A stretch of DNA of 64,000 bases. Source: Sphingobacteriales bacterium. Lineage in GTDB: Bacteria > Bacteroidota > Bacteroidia > Sphingobacteriales > Sphingobacteriaceae. Below, piece after piece: positions 9,125 to 18,492 of the stretch (position 1 is the first letter of the stretch; each line of letters starts with the position of its first letter). Where the stretch lies: the NCBI GenBank assembly GCA_028288165.1, contig JAQBOG010000020.1:39463-103462 (forward strand), read 5' to 3'. The position numbers were made by a program, and so were the translations under genes. Under the pieces are notes generated by a model. It was not told the origin of the DNA. It saw nothing but the letters and a program-made list of their open reading frames with translations, and searched no databases.

Positions 9125-9361
9125 GGTGAGCACCCGGTGAGCAGGGTCAAAACCCAAAATATTGATATTGAAAATGAGCCAGTTACGTAATTTTTGACGT
9201 TCCCTCCGGCTCCACTTAATTCGATGTCAAAACAAACTAAAAGCCTGCAAATCAAATGATTGCAGGCTTTTGTTTTATAGTCAAAAGACTAAATTATTCA
9301 TCATTTCGCAATAAAAAGGTGCGTAATTCGGTGAGTAGCTTTTAAAAATCTCTTACTCACC
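9125..9361. other. att-like region with four GGTGAGYA repeats
   Basis: GGTGAGCA occurs at 9125-9132 and 9136-9143, exactly 11 bp apart. GGTGAGTA occurs at 9330-9337 and its complement TACTCACC at 9354-9361. Between them, near 9201-9215, is CCTCCGGCTCCAC, which looks like the 3' end of a tRNA or tmRNA. Short direct and inverted repeats around a tRNA-like core, right next to a tyrosine recombinase gene, are the usual layout of arm-type sites around an attachment core. I infer an att site. No complete tRNA or tmRNA is present. Confidence 0.45.
9239..9276 (+). terminator. Intrinsic terminator
   Basis: AAAAGCCTGCAA (9239-9250) pairs perfectly with TTGCAGGCTTTT (9260-9271) around a 9-nt loop, with further T residues to 9276. 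It lies downstream of the att-like core and of the promoter at 9050. It is symmetrical enough to act on both strands. Confidence 0.75.
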
Positions 9362-9385
9362 AAAATGACTTATTAAACTGATAAT

Positions 9386-9412
9386 CAAGATGTTCAAAAA
9401 ATGAACATCTTG
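9386..9412. repeat. 11-bp inverted repeat upstream of the integrase
   Basis: CAAGATGTTCA and TGAACATCTTG are separated by five A residues, about 55 bp before the integrase ATG. It could be an operator for integrase control or a hairpin in its leader. Confidence 0.5.
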
Positions 9413-9466
9413 TATGGAATTGATTGCAAGCTTAGTTTTGTTTCACTTTTTAATGCTAAAAACATT

Positions 9467-10684
9467 ATGAAAACTAACTTCAGCTTGCTTTTCTATTTGA
9501 AAAAGCCCAAAAATTACCAAGGCGGTTTAATGCCAATCTACCTTCGGATTACTGTCAATGGTCAACGTTCTGAGACTACGGCGTGTAGAGAGTGCTACCC
9601 ATCGAACTAGAACGGTATCGCCGGAAGACTAAAAGGAACGAAGGAGGATACAAAATCCTTCAATGCCTATTTAGATAATTTGCAAAAGCAAGTTTACGAC
9701 GCACATGCTCAATTAAGTGAAACGCAAAACGTAATCACCGCGGAAAGCCTTAAAAATAAGTTTTTATGTAAAGATGAAAAAGCACGAATGCTTATTGCCG
9801 TATTTAAAGACCATAATAAGAAAATCGGCGCACTAGTAGGCAAAGAATACGCCCAAGGTACGTATGTACGGTATCAGACCTCCCTCAAGCATACTCAGGA
9901 TTTTTTGCAATGGAAATACAAGTTATCTGATATTGATATTAAGAAAATAGATCACGATTTCGTCACCAATTATGAGTTCTATCTACGTTCAGAACGTAAT
10001 TGCGCAAACAATTCTGCCTTCAAGTATATTAAAAACTTTAAAAAGGTTGTGGGCATTTGCTTGTCGAGCGGATGGTTACATAAAGACCCTTTTACCAACT
10101 ACAAAATAAGGATTAAGCAGATTGACAGAGTTTTCCTTAATGAGGATGATTTACAAAAGATGGCTGACAAGGTATTTTCTACTGAACGACTCAATCAAGT
10201 CAGAGATATATTTCTTTTTTGTTGTTTCACTGGTTTAGCTTATGCAGACGTCAAGAAGCTAAAAAGAAACGAGATTGTAAAAGGTCCGGACGGCGAAATG
10301 TGGATTTACACAAAGCGAATGAAAACGGATACTCCAAGTAGAATACCCTTGCTGCCGTCAGCGCTAAATTTGCTTAGTAAATACGAGGATCATCCAATCT
10401 GTTCAAATTTGGGCAGCGCACTTCCTGTAAGCACTAATCAAAAAATGAACGCTTATTTGAAGGAGATAGCGGGGATATGCGGAATAGACAAAACCCTCAC
10501 CTTTCATATAGCCCGCCATACATTTGCTACTACGGTTACCCTCTCAAATGGGGTTCCTATTGAAACTGTAAGTAAGATGCTAGGACACACCAATATCAAG
10601 ACAACACAGCACTACGCAAGAATCCTTGATTTAAAAGTAAGTAAAGACATGGCGACTCTTAAACAAAAATACCCAGCCCTTTAG
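9467..10684 (+). pseudogene. Tyrosine recombinase with an in-frame amber codon
   Basis: Bacteroidota conjugative-transposon type site-specific recombinase. The ATG at 9467 starts MKTNFSLLFYLKKPKNYQGG, the arm-binding domain. A TAG at 9608-9610 stops it after 47 codons. The same frame continues as NGIAGRLKGTKEDTKSFNAY with no shift, so one base change (probably TGG, Trp, to TAG) explains the break. The remaining part, with an internal ATG at 9680 giving 334 aa, keeps the core-binding domain and catalytic HIARH (H-x-x-R), LGH and nucleophile HYARI. The first catalytic Arg is replaced (TGLAYAD), as is common in this family (IntDOT also lacks it). A restart at 9680 would give a recombinase without its arm-binding domain. 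It is probably inactive unless the stop is suppressed or is an error. Confidence 0.85.
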
Positions 10685-10773
10685 CCGTCGATCTCTAAGG
10701 TCACATTTTGCGACCTTAGAGATTTAATATATTCGACAATATTGAAAAATGGCATAACAATCATTAATGCTAA

Positions 10774-11547
10774 TTAAAAGGCCATTGTAACGCCGTTTTT
10801 TAATCCTGCTTCATATTTATCTTTATCAAACTTATACAGGTAAGGGGAACGATGTGCGCCGATACGCTTTGTCTCATTCAGCTTAATGATTATTCCGGTA
10901 GCCATCAACCGTTTAGCGAAATTTCGGTCATCAAGCGATTTATCGAGAATAGTTTCATAAAGGCTATATATCTCAGGCAGTGTAAATTTTTCCGGTAAAA
11001 GTTCATAACCTATCGGCGAGTGAGAAATGTGCAAACGCAATGCCTTTAAAGCTTCGTTCACAATATACTGGTGATCGAACATTAAGGGTGGCAGTTCACT
11101 TACAGGCCACCAGTTGCATTGTGCTTCGAGCTCTCCTTTTTTCAGATCCACCATTGAAAACTCGGTAAGTGTATAAAACCCGACTGATACCGAATATTCA
11201 AATATCCAAGAATCAGCGGGTATCTCAATTCCGGTCATCGCTGTTAATGTTTTTGCATTGAATTTACTATCTCTAACTCTCTCTGGGTTTCCAAAAGAGC
11301 GAAATTGTTGAAAAAAAAGATTTTTTAATCCTGTTCGTGAAAAAGCAATCCGATTCGCAGCTTCTTCTATTGACTCTGTTCTTTTAATGTAACCACCAGT
11401 TACTGTCCATTTATCTAGAGCATAAGGCTGTTGAAGCAAAACTTTAAGCTCCTTTTCATGATATCCAAAAATTACATTATCGACGGCAACATTTCTCAGA
11501 TATTCGCCAGAAGACTGATAGATATCAACGCTATATTCTTGTTCCAT
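10774..11547 (-). CDS. Nudix-like (NrtR/AraR-type) transcriptional regulator
   Basis: The 257-aa protein has an N-terminal Nudix-fold domain (~18-150) and a C-terminal winged-helix part (~165-245, LPEIYSLYETILDKSLDDRNFAKRL). The Nudix box keeps the first Gly and Glu (GYIKRTE) and the Arg, but the metal-binding REUxEE is RIAFSR, so hydrolysis is unlikely and the domain is probably a ligand sensor. In Bacteroidota such proteins (AraR of the NrtR family) control sugar genes such as arabinose use. Here it is convergent with the integrase and lies ahead of a sugar-dehydrogenase gene on the same strand. The two GH43 genes in this window would be plausible but distant targets. The ligand is not known. 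Confidence 0.8.
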   Translation of the reverse strand: MEQEYSVDIYQSSGEYLRNVAVDNVIFGYHEKELKVLLQQPYALDKWTVTGGYIKRTESIEEAANRIAFSRTGLKNLFFQQFRSFGNPERVRDSKFNAKTLTAMTGIEIPADSWIFEYSVSVGFYTLTEFSMVDLKKGELEAQCNWWPVSELPPLMFDHQYIVNEALKALRLHISHSPIGYELLPEKFTLPEIYSLYETILDKSLDDRNFAKRLMATGIIIKLNETKRIGAHRSPYLYKFDKDKYEAGLKNGVTMAF

Positions 11548-11864
11548 ATGGGTAATTTAAAATTTAACAGACAATTCAAATTGCTAAACACTATTTAAGT
11601 ACAGAATGCGTATTATGTAAACGAAACAAATACATCCTATTTTCTGGGCGCTTAATCGCTACCTAGAGAAATATGAGCAATTGGAAGCCAATATCGTTTT
11701 ACACAGCTTCTGCCGAATTGTCAACCTAGCCTATAAGCTAAAAGATATTAAAAAATTCCAGTAAGTGGTTGCAACAATTATTAAAACACTTAATCTAGAT
11801 AACTTGATGATCAATAAAAAGGCTGTCTTAAAAAGACAGTCCTAATAACCGGATGTTAATCTAA
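11548..11864. other. Intergenic space with a short coding relic
   Basis: On the plus strand a frame from about 11637 to 11763 reads WALNRYLEKYEQLEANIV and ends in TAA after KDIKKFQ. It has no start codon and looks like the last ~40 residues of a lost protein. The family is not recognised. The rest holds the regulator's promoter region and a terminator. Confidence 0.35.
11821..11841 (-). terminator. Terminator of the ThuA/PQQ gene
   Basis: GGCTGTCTT and AAGACAG(T)CC form a hairpin with one bulge. On the minus strand it is followed by TTTTTATTG. It lies 24 bp past the stop of the ThuA/PQQ fusion gene. Confidence 0.6.
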
Positions 11865-14800
11865 CTACTCGTCTTTAAATTCGACAGTCGTTAAGATGTA
11901 TAGCAGTTTGCCATTTCCAATTGTTGTATTTTTAAACATTATATAAATATCATGTACCCCGCTTACATTGTTCAGCTTAATTATAGTGGGAGGTCCCCCC
12001 ATCTTATCAGACACTGTTACCGGTGAGGATTCACCTATAATTTTTCCAGTCGGCGATCCAGTTCTTAATTCAAAAGTCCCGCCTGCTGCATCCACTTGAG
12101 CTTTTGGTGCAAATGCTATTATTGATATCTGTTTGATACCTGTTAAATCTATTTTATTTAAACCAATGTAGCCTCCATTATTCGCTAAAATAATGTTTCC
12201 TACTCCAGGGGCTTTGTAAGGTTGTCCCAGACTAATTACATCATAGGATCCCGAAGGTAATTTTGCATTTCTTAAGGTGAAGGTTTTTTCAGAAGTAACG
12301 CCCGATATGCCGTTTGCACCCTTGTCGGTATAAGCCGCTCGTAAAAGATAGATTCCTGTACCTTTATCTCCTTCTGGAATTTTTGCCTTAATAGTTCCCT
12401 TAGCCGGAAGGCTGGCTTTAACTTGTGTTTTATTGGTAATGCTAACAATGTAATTAACCATTTGTAATGCATCTTCCGGTGATAGTTTAGGATGCGCACT
12501 CATCGGGATATTTCCCCAAACACCAGCACCTCCATTGATTACTTTTTTAGCTAAGCGAGTATTGGCACTTTTATCCCCCTTATATTTTAATGAAATTTGT
12601 TTGAAAGCGGGACCAATTGATTTAGTATCTGTCTTATGACAAGCATTACAATCATTTTTAGATATTAGCGCCTTCCCTGAGGCGAATTGAACAAATTCAT
12701 CAGCACTTCTATGACCTTGAGCAATGGCTATTTTATCATATCCTTCCGCTAGATAATCAACAGTAACCGCTACCTGGTTTGCTTTGATCTTTCCATTTGC
12801 TAAACTTCCATCTTCTTTGTCGAAAACCGTTACAGAATAATTTATCGGTTTGTTCGGATAAAAAAATGTACTGTTTCCTGGAGTAATGTTAAATGATAAA
12901 ACTGGCGGCTCGTTCCCTGCTTTAATCTGGAACGTTTTATTGCTAGATCCGCCTTTTGTATCGGTGACGTTTAATTGGACTTTGTAAACGCCAACTTTAT
13001 TAAACTTTATCTGAGGACTTGAAGACGAAAAGGTTCTTACCGGCATACCGGCGCCCGTCACCTTCCATGAGAATTTTATCACATCAAGATCCGGATCAGA
13101 GGTACCATTGGCATTGAATTGAACGGTTAAAGGTAGTGCACCCCCTGTTTTATCTGCAGATGCAACGATTTGCGGATTTCTGTTTCCGGCATTGTATTCC
13201 AACCTAATTAAGCGAGCATCGTCATTTCCCTGAAACCAACCGGTACCATATTCGAGCATATACAAATCTCCGTCAGGGCCGAACTCCATGTCCATTGGAT
13301 TACTATACTTTTTACTAGACATAAACGGCTCCATACTACTATAATTACCATTATTATCCAAAGTAACCGACATGATCCAGCCACGCATCCATTCGTAAAT
13401 CAACAGCTTCCCATCGTAATAATCAGGAAAAGCCCTTTTTGCATTTTTAAAATTTTCCGAATGATAAACAGGTCCTGCCATTGCAGAGCGTCCGCCGCTT
13501 CCAACTAAAGGAAATTCTTTAGACTCTGCATACGGATACCAAATGAAGGCTTTTTGAGCGGGCGGTAATTTGCTTAATCCTGTATTATTAGGTGAATTAT
13601 TAATCAAATTATTTGGGTCAAAATTATCGCCCGACTTGTTGTCAGCGTAATTGTAATCAACATATGCTTTATTATCAGCCACCAAATATGGCCAGCCAAA
13701 ATTCCCTGCCGCTTTCGCTTGTCCGAATTCATCATGTCCCTCTGGCCCTCTCTTTGGATCAGGGTTGTTTGCATCAGGCCCAACTTCTCCCCAATACAAA
13801 TAACCGGTTTTTACATCTACAGAAATTCGGAACGGATTACGGTGCCCCATTGTATAAATTTCAGCCCGTGATTTCTCTTGGCCTTTTGTAAATAAATTTC
13901 CATCTGGTATTGTATAGCTGCCATCAGCCTCTGGATGGATACGCAAGATCTTACCACGTAAGTCATTTGTATTTCCAGACGATTTTTGTGCATCCCAAGG
14001 GCTTCTGTCCGGACGTTCGTCAATCGGACTAAACCCATCGGCACGTGGACTGGAATTATCACCTGTAGATAGAAACAGATTACCGCTTCCGTCGAAGGTC
14101 ATCGAACCTCCGGTATGGCAGCATTGCTCCCGTTGGGTTGCGACATCAAGAAGTACCTTTTTCGAATCGAGCAAGAGCAGGTCTCCTTTCAATTCATATC
14201 GGGCCAACACATTTTTGGCTACCTTCCCTTCGGGCGAATAATATAAATAGATCCAGTTATTCTTAGAAAATTGTGGATCCTTAGTTAAGCCTAGCAAGCC
14301 ATCTTCGGCTTCCGTCTCCTTGCCATCTTGATCTACATACTTTGTGCTTACCGGTATTTTAGCAATCACTTTAGTTTTTCCAGTAGTTGGGTTATACAAT
14401 TTAACGTTGCCTCTTCTTTCTATAAACAGTACACGATTGTCTGGCAATACCGTTAACTCCATAGGTTCGTCCAATTTCTCTTCTAAGACTACCTTGGTAA
14501 ACCTATTCTCTTCCGGCATTTTTTTTAATACTGTTTTCGAGTAATCTAACGATTCAGGATTTTCGCCTCCCATAGAATATTTCAACCCTTCCCACAAGTG
14601 CCTCATAAACAAAGGATCTGAAAAAGATGCATCAGTATGGCCGCCTGCTGTATAAAATGATCTTCCACCGTCAAATTTCTGGTACCATGCCATGGGGTGG
14701 TTTTCACCGTTTGTGCCGCCACGGTAGGTTTTTTCATCAATTTTCAAAAGAACGTGTATATCTGGGCTGATGTTCTTATAGGCGTAGAACTCATCTTCAC

Positions 14801-15317
14801 GTTCCCATCTGTCAGGCAAAAAGCTCGTTGCAGGATTGTTCTTATCCACTACATACCAAACTCCTTTTTGAACATTATCCGGAGTGGGATGGTTATCAAA
14901 CCAGGCACCTACTAGCTTTCCATACCATGGCCAATCGTATTCCGTATCCGCCGCAGCGTGAATCCCTAAATACCCGCCTCCAGCTTCTATGTAACGTTGA
15001 AAGTGATTCTGCTGTTCGTTGTTCAATACATCACCTGTAGTGCTTAGAAAAACTACCGCTTGGTATTGTTTCAGATTTTCTTCGTTAAACTTCGTGGCAT
15101 TTTCGGTCGTATCAACCTGAATATTATGCTCTTGCCCCATTTTCATTAAAGCAATTTTCCCTGCATCGATAGAAGAATGCCTGTAAACAGTAGTTTTGCT
15201 AAAAACTAAAATTTTTTTCGGAGACTGATATAAGACAAAAGAGAAAATACTCACAATACTGGCAATAAGTGAGGCAGAAATCATCCATGATTTCCATTTG
15301 GTGAAGTGATTTGTCAT
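11865..15317 (-). CDS. Exported ThuA / PQQ sugar dehydrogenase / PKD / cytochrome c fusion
   Basis: 1150 aa, with an N-terminal membrane or signal segment (~12-28). Domains in order: ThuA-like glutamine-amidotransferase fold (~33-245, LGIHAAADTEYDWPWYGKLV); a PQQ glucose/sorbosone-dehydrogenase type beta-propeller (~270-700, with QCCHTGGSMTF and HRNPFRISV); a PKD domain (~705-790); a class I cytochrome c with CNACH at ~890-894 and distal Met in NIPMSAHP; and a C-terminal CBM6-like beta-sandwich (~1000-1145). The protein could oxidise a sugar at the propeller and pass electrons to its own haem. ThuA proteins take part in trehalose/3-keto-disaccharide use in rhizobia. It is a single gene with its own terminator. 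Its cytochrome domain resembles that of the lipoprotein at 43049-46126. The real substrate is unknown. Confidence 0.9.
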   Translation of the reverse strand: MTNHFTKWKSWMISASLIASIVSIFSFVLYQSPKKILVFSKTTVYRHSSIDAGKIALMKMGQEHNIQVDTTENATKFNEENLKQYQAVVFLSTTGDVLNNEQQNHFQRYIEAGGGYLGIHAAADTEYDWPWYGKLVGAWFDNHPTPDNVQKGVWYVVDKNNPATSFLPDRWEREDEFYAYKNISPDIHVLLKIDEKTYRGGTNGENHPMAWYQKFDGGRSFYTAGGHTDASFSDPLFMRHLWEGLKYSMGGENPESLDYSKTVLKKMPEENRFTKVVLEEKLDEPMELTVLPDNRVLFIERRGNVKLYNPTTGKTKVIAKIPVSTKYVDQDGKETEAEDGLLGLTKDPQFSKNNWIYLYYSPEGKVAKNVLARYELKGDLLLLDSKKVLLDVATQREQCCHTGGSMTFDGSGNLFLSTGDNSSPRADGFSPIDERPDRSPWDAQKSSGNTNDLRGKILRIHPEADGSYTIPDGNLFTKGQEKSRAEIYTMGHRNPFRISVDVKTGYLYWGEVGPDANNPDPKRGPEGHDEFGQAKAAGNFGWPYLVADNKAYVDYNYADNKSGDNFDPNNLINNSPNNTGLSKLPPAQKAFIWYPYAESKEFPLVGSGGRSAMAGPVYHSENFKNAKRAFPDYYDGKLLIYEWMRGWIMSVTLDNNGNYSSMEPFMSSKKYSNPMDMEFGPDGDLYMLEYGTGWFQGNDDARLIRLEYNAGNRNPQIVASADKTGGALPLTVQFNANGTSDPDLDVIKFSWKVTGAGMPVRTFSSSSPQIKFNKVGVYKVQLNVTDTKGGSSNKTFQIKAGNEPPVLSFNITPGNSTFFYPNKPINYSVTVFDKEDGSLANGKIKANQVAVTVDYLAEGYDKIAIAQGHRSADEFVQFASGKALISKNDCNACHKTDTKSIGPAFKQISLKYKGDKSANTRLAKKVINGGAGVWGNIPMSAHPKLSPEDALQMVNYIVSITNKTQVKASLPAKGTIKAKIPEGDKGTGIYLLRAAYTDKGANGISGVTSEKTFTLRNAKLPSGSYDVISLGQPYKAPGVGNIILANNGGYIGLNKIDLTGIKQISIIAFAPKAQVDAAGGTFELRTGSPTGKIIGESSPVTVSDKMGGPPTIIKLNNVSGVHDIYIMFKNTTIGNGKLLYILTTVEFKDE

Positions 15318-15602
15318 TTTAAAGGTTTATTGGTGAGCACAATTATCATTACGTAAAATATACGGAATAAAGATAGCAAACTATTTCTTTAGGTTAATGC
15401 TTTGATTTCCTTTTATATTCAGATAATAGTTCGTTTGAAATACTAAGGCGAAAACACTTATTGTTTGTGATACGAATGGATGTTATGTATAAAAACCATT
15501 TGTTTTTATACACGACAGTTTTCCAAAAAATGGCAACTTCAATCTATAAAAAAGGTTCTTTTATAATACATCTATGATAGGAGTCATAGAATAGAATAGT
15601 TG
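15318..15602. other. Intergenic space
   Basis: AT-rich stretch upstream of the ThuA/PQQ gene and downstream of the DUF3667 gene. No gene or clear repeat is seen; the ThuA gene promoter presumably lies here. Confidence 0.4.
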
Positions 15603-16361
15603 TCATACATAAAACACAATCCACCCAGCCACATAGCCGAATAGCATGTTGATGGTAACCATCCATAAATAGGTGAGAACTGTAAGACCGAGTGTTCGGG
15701 TTTTTGTAAGTTTATTAAAAAACTGTGCATAACACCAATACATCAGTCCAAAGTCAAGAAGTTGTGAAATCAGTGCATAATATTTAAGACCTTCAGTTCC
15801 ACTATTACAGTAAATAATGTATTGTAAAGGAAGCAAAACGAGGCCAAAAATTAATGTTAGACCTCTATAAAATGTATTTAGCACTAAATGTTCTGCTAAA
15901 TTGAATCCCTGTTTTTTAAATATAGAATACGAAGCAATTGTAGTACTAATAATTAATATAAATGTGGCATACGCAAAGTGTTCAATGCTCCAGCGAAGTA
16001 TTTTTTGATATACGCTTAGTATATTTTCTCCAGCATTTATCGGCTCATTAGCGAAAGGAATAATAATGAAATAATGATAAATCAATCCATAGATTGCTGC
16101 TAAAATTACAATTAGTGCTAACGGTTTGAAATGGCGAACTCTTTTGCCTTCTATAAACTCTCTAATGGTATGCCCCGGTTTGGTAAGAAGCTGTTTAATA
16201 GTGTAAAAAATACCATTATCAAAATGGAAAACTCCGTGCTGTAGATCATGCCAAATATAATGTAAACCCAATCTATGGCTATGAGCAGCCTGGCCACAAT
16301 TATTGCAAAAGTTGCCCTTAAAACGGTGATTACAATTTTTGCAAATGATTGAATTTGCCAT
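15603..16361 (-). CDS. DUF3667 membrane protein with zinc ribbon
   Basis: 252 aa. The N-terminus carries two Cys pairs, CKNC and CNNC, forming a small zinc ribbon. Then follow the family-typical LTKPGHTIREFIEGKR stretch and about five hydrophobic segments (for example LALIVILAAIYGLIYHYF). This matches the DUF3667 family of Bacteroidota inner-membrane proteins, whose function is unknown. The length fits the family. It stands alone between the ThuA gene and lutC, with about 180 bp of non-coding DNA upstream. Confidence 0.85.
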   Translation of the reverse strand: MANSIICKNCNHRFKGNFCNNCGQAAHSHRLGLHYIWHDLQHGVFHFDNGIFYTIKQLLTKPGHTIREFIEGKRVRHFKPLALIVILAAIYGLIYHYFIIIPFANEPINAGENILSVYQKILRWSIEHFAYATFILIISTTIASYSIFKKQGFNLAEHLVLNTFYRGLTLIFGLVLLPLQYIIYCNSGTEGLKYYALISQLLDFGLMYWCYAQFFNKLTKTRTLGLTVLTYLWMVTINMLFGYVAGWIVFYV

Positions 16362-16546
16362 ATTCTTACTTACTTGATTTCCGCTGTTTTTTTGACATAG
16401 ATGACATCAAGACCAAGTTAATACTTAATATCTTAATGACAAATCACATTTAGTAATTGAAAGTTACTTAAAGCCGCCTATCGATATTAAAAATTTATAG
16501 CTGAACCTTAAATGATCAAGTATTTAAGATACTAGAATTTTGCAGA

Positions 16547-17143
16547 TCATATTGATGTTCCTATCAGAAACACAGTCAAACTTCTCGGCCCGTGCGCTCC
16601 CAATACCAATGACTGTTCAATATCTGCTGTTTTAGATGGCCCGGCAATAAAACATCCGTATCCATAAGAGGCTGATCCGATGCGTTCATAAGCTATATGC
16701 ATGGAGCTTACGATTTCGTTTTCCCTTAAAATTATAGCAAGATGCTGCGTGATAAATGGAATAACCCTATCTCCTAGCAACTCCTCAGTAACCCAGATAG
16801 AACCATTTTCTGCCACTCCAAAATGCCCGTTAATGATAGCCAGGTCAATGTCTTTGTAAGATTTAAGTTCAACATCGTTCGAGAAGTCAACTGACTTATA
16901 TGCTGCTAGTTCGGTAATTGGAGTTACTATTCTGTTGGCGTCGCTAAATTTGGATTTGATAAAAAATTCAATTTCATTATATCCGCTAACGAGTACTACA
17001 GAGCCTCCAATCGTTGTAGCAACACTGGAGAACTTTTGTACCAAGTCTGTTTCTTCTACCAAGAATTTTGGCGTGTTCTCTAACGATATTTTCTCGGGCA
17101 TGTTCGAAAAAACATTCGCCAACATTTTTGCTCTGCTACTCAT
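16547..17143 (-). CDS. lutC: LUD-domain lactate utilisation protein LutC
   Basis: 198 aa from the ATG at 17143. The longer frame to 17173 would run back into lutB. The ATG overlaps the lutB stop in an ATGAGTAG arrangement (lutB TAG at 17136-17138), typical of translational coupling. The single LUD domain shows LVSGYNEIEFFI, the GSIWVTEE strand and the GAHGPRSLTVFLI ending. LutC works with LutA and LutB to oxidise L-lactate to pyruvate. Here lutB is broken and lutA is absent, so lutC is probably a leftover although its own frame is intact. Confidence 0.85.
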   Translation of the reverse strand: MSSRAKMLANVFSNMPEKISLENTPKFLVEETDLVQKFSSVATTIGGSVVLVSGYNEIEFFIKSKFSDANRIVTPITELAAYKSVDFSNDVELKSYKDIDLAIINGHFGVAENGSIWVTEELLGDRVIPFITQHLAIILRENEIVSSMHIAYERIGSASYGYGCFIAGPSKTADIEQSLVLGAHGPRSLTVFLIGTSI

Positions 17144-18492
17144 GCTTACCTCTATTTTTACTGTACCATTCATTAAATGAATTTGAAGGGGCTGCCGGCA
17201 TATCCCGGTTTTTATACCAGGGATTTAGTTTATTATTCAACGCAAAGGGTGCGTAGTTCATTACCAGCCTGCTGATTTTCCCAGCATTTCGGTAAACAGA
17301 TGGCAAGGATAATGTGGTGGCCATCAATTTCATTGCTGCCGTTTTGGCTTGAGGGGTATATCCTTCTTTCACGAGCACCTGTCTCCACTTATATAATTGT
17401 TCATGGATATCAATTTTTACCGGACAAACGTTTGTACAGGAACCGCATAAAGTAGAGGCAAAAGGCAAATCCGCATTTTTTCTCATATCTAGATTTGGCG
17501 CCAAGATAGAACCGATTGGGCCTGCTATCGCTGAATGATAACTATGACCACCGCTTCGTCAGTAAACCGGACACGTGTTCATGCAGGCTGCACAACGAAT
17601 ACATTTCAGTGAATTTCTAAAATCTTTCCTACCTAACTGTCTGGTACGTCCATTATCCACCAAGATAATATGCATTTCTTTCCCTTTTCCAGGATTTCTG
17701 AAGTGACTGGAATAGGTGGTAATTGGCTGCCCGGTTGCACTTCTTGTTAATAATCGTAAAAACATGGCAAGATGGCTGCGCTTCGGAATTATTTTTTCAA
17801 TCCCCATACTCGCAATATGTACATCCGCTAAATGCACACCCATATCCGCATTGCCCTCGTTTGTGCAGACCACTATTTCCCCAGTTTCTGCAATGGCAAA
17901 GTTGACTCCAGTGAGTGCTGCCTTCCGGGTTAAAAACACTTCCCTTAAATCATGTCTGGCGGTTTCAGTTAATATTTGCGGATCGGAAACTCCGGCTTCC
18001 GTACCTAAATGTTTGTGAAATATTTCCCCGATTTCTTCCTTTTTTTTTATGGATACAAGGTAACACGATGTGACTTGGAGCTTCATTAGCCAGTTGTACG
18101 ATCCGTTCTCCTAAGTCGGAATCGATCACTTCGACTTCTTTACTTTCTAAAAATGAATTTAAATGATATTCTTCAGTCAGCATTGATTTACTCTTAACCA
18201 TTTGGGTGATTTTATGGCCTTGAAGAATGGAATACACTATTTGATTATGCTCTTCTGCGGTTTCCGCCCAATGAACTTTGATATTATTCTTTTGAGCATT
18301 TTGTTCAAACTCGATCAAATAATCGTGCAAATTAGACAGCACATTATCTTTTATATGTGAAGCGGTAGACCTTAAAAGCTCCCAATCAGGAGTGCCGTGC
18401 GCCGCTTTATCACGTTTCTCCCGAATAAACCATAATGTATCGTCATGCCAATCAACTCGGTCTTCATACCCAGTTATTGCCTGTGCTTTTAT
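17136..18492 (-). pseudogene. lutB: lutB (LUD / 4Fe-4S lactate utilisation protein), broken
   Basis: The reading is continuous from WFIREKRDKAAHGTPDW (near 18440) to GKHE at 17136 if two lesions are repaired. First, an A9 run (T9 at 18040-18048) should be A8, joining PCIHKKK to EEIGEIFHKHLG. Second, a TGA at 17559-17561 in CPVY-stop-RSGGHSYHS is most likely CGA (Arg) changed by one transition. The repaired protein has the LUD domain, cluster motif CIRCAACMNTCP, a second CGSCTNVCP and the usual C-terminal tail. The 5' end is lost: upstream of IKAQAITGYEDRVDW the frame meets the TAG that ends a replication-initiator fragment. lutA, normally upstream, is missing. An RNA editing or read-through explanation is unlikely with two separate lesions plus a truncation. 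Confidence 0.85.

Noticed and set aside
9191..9215. tRNA or tmRNA gene
   Set aside because: Only a 3'-end-like segment is present. The T-loop does not match and no 5' acceptor or anticodon arm can be found upstream.
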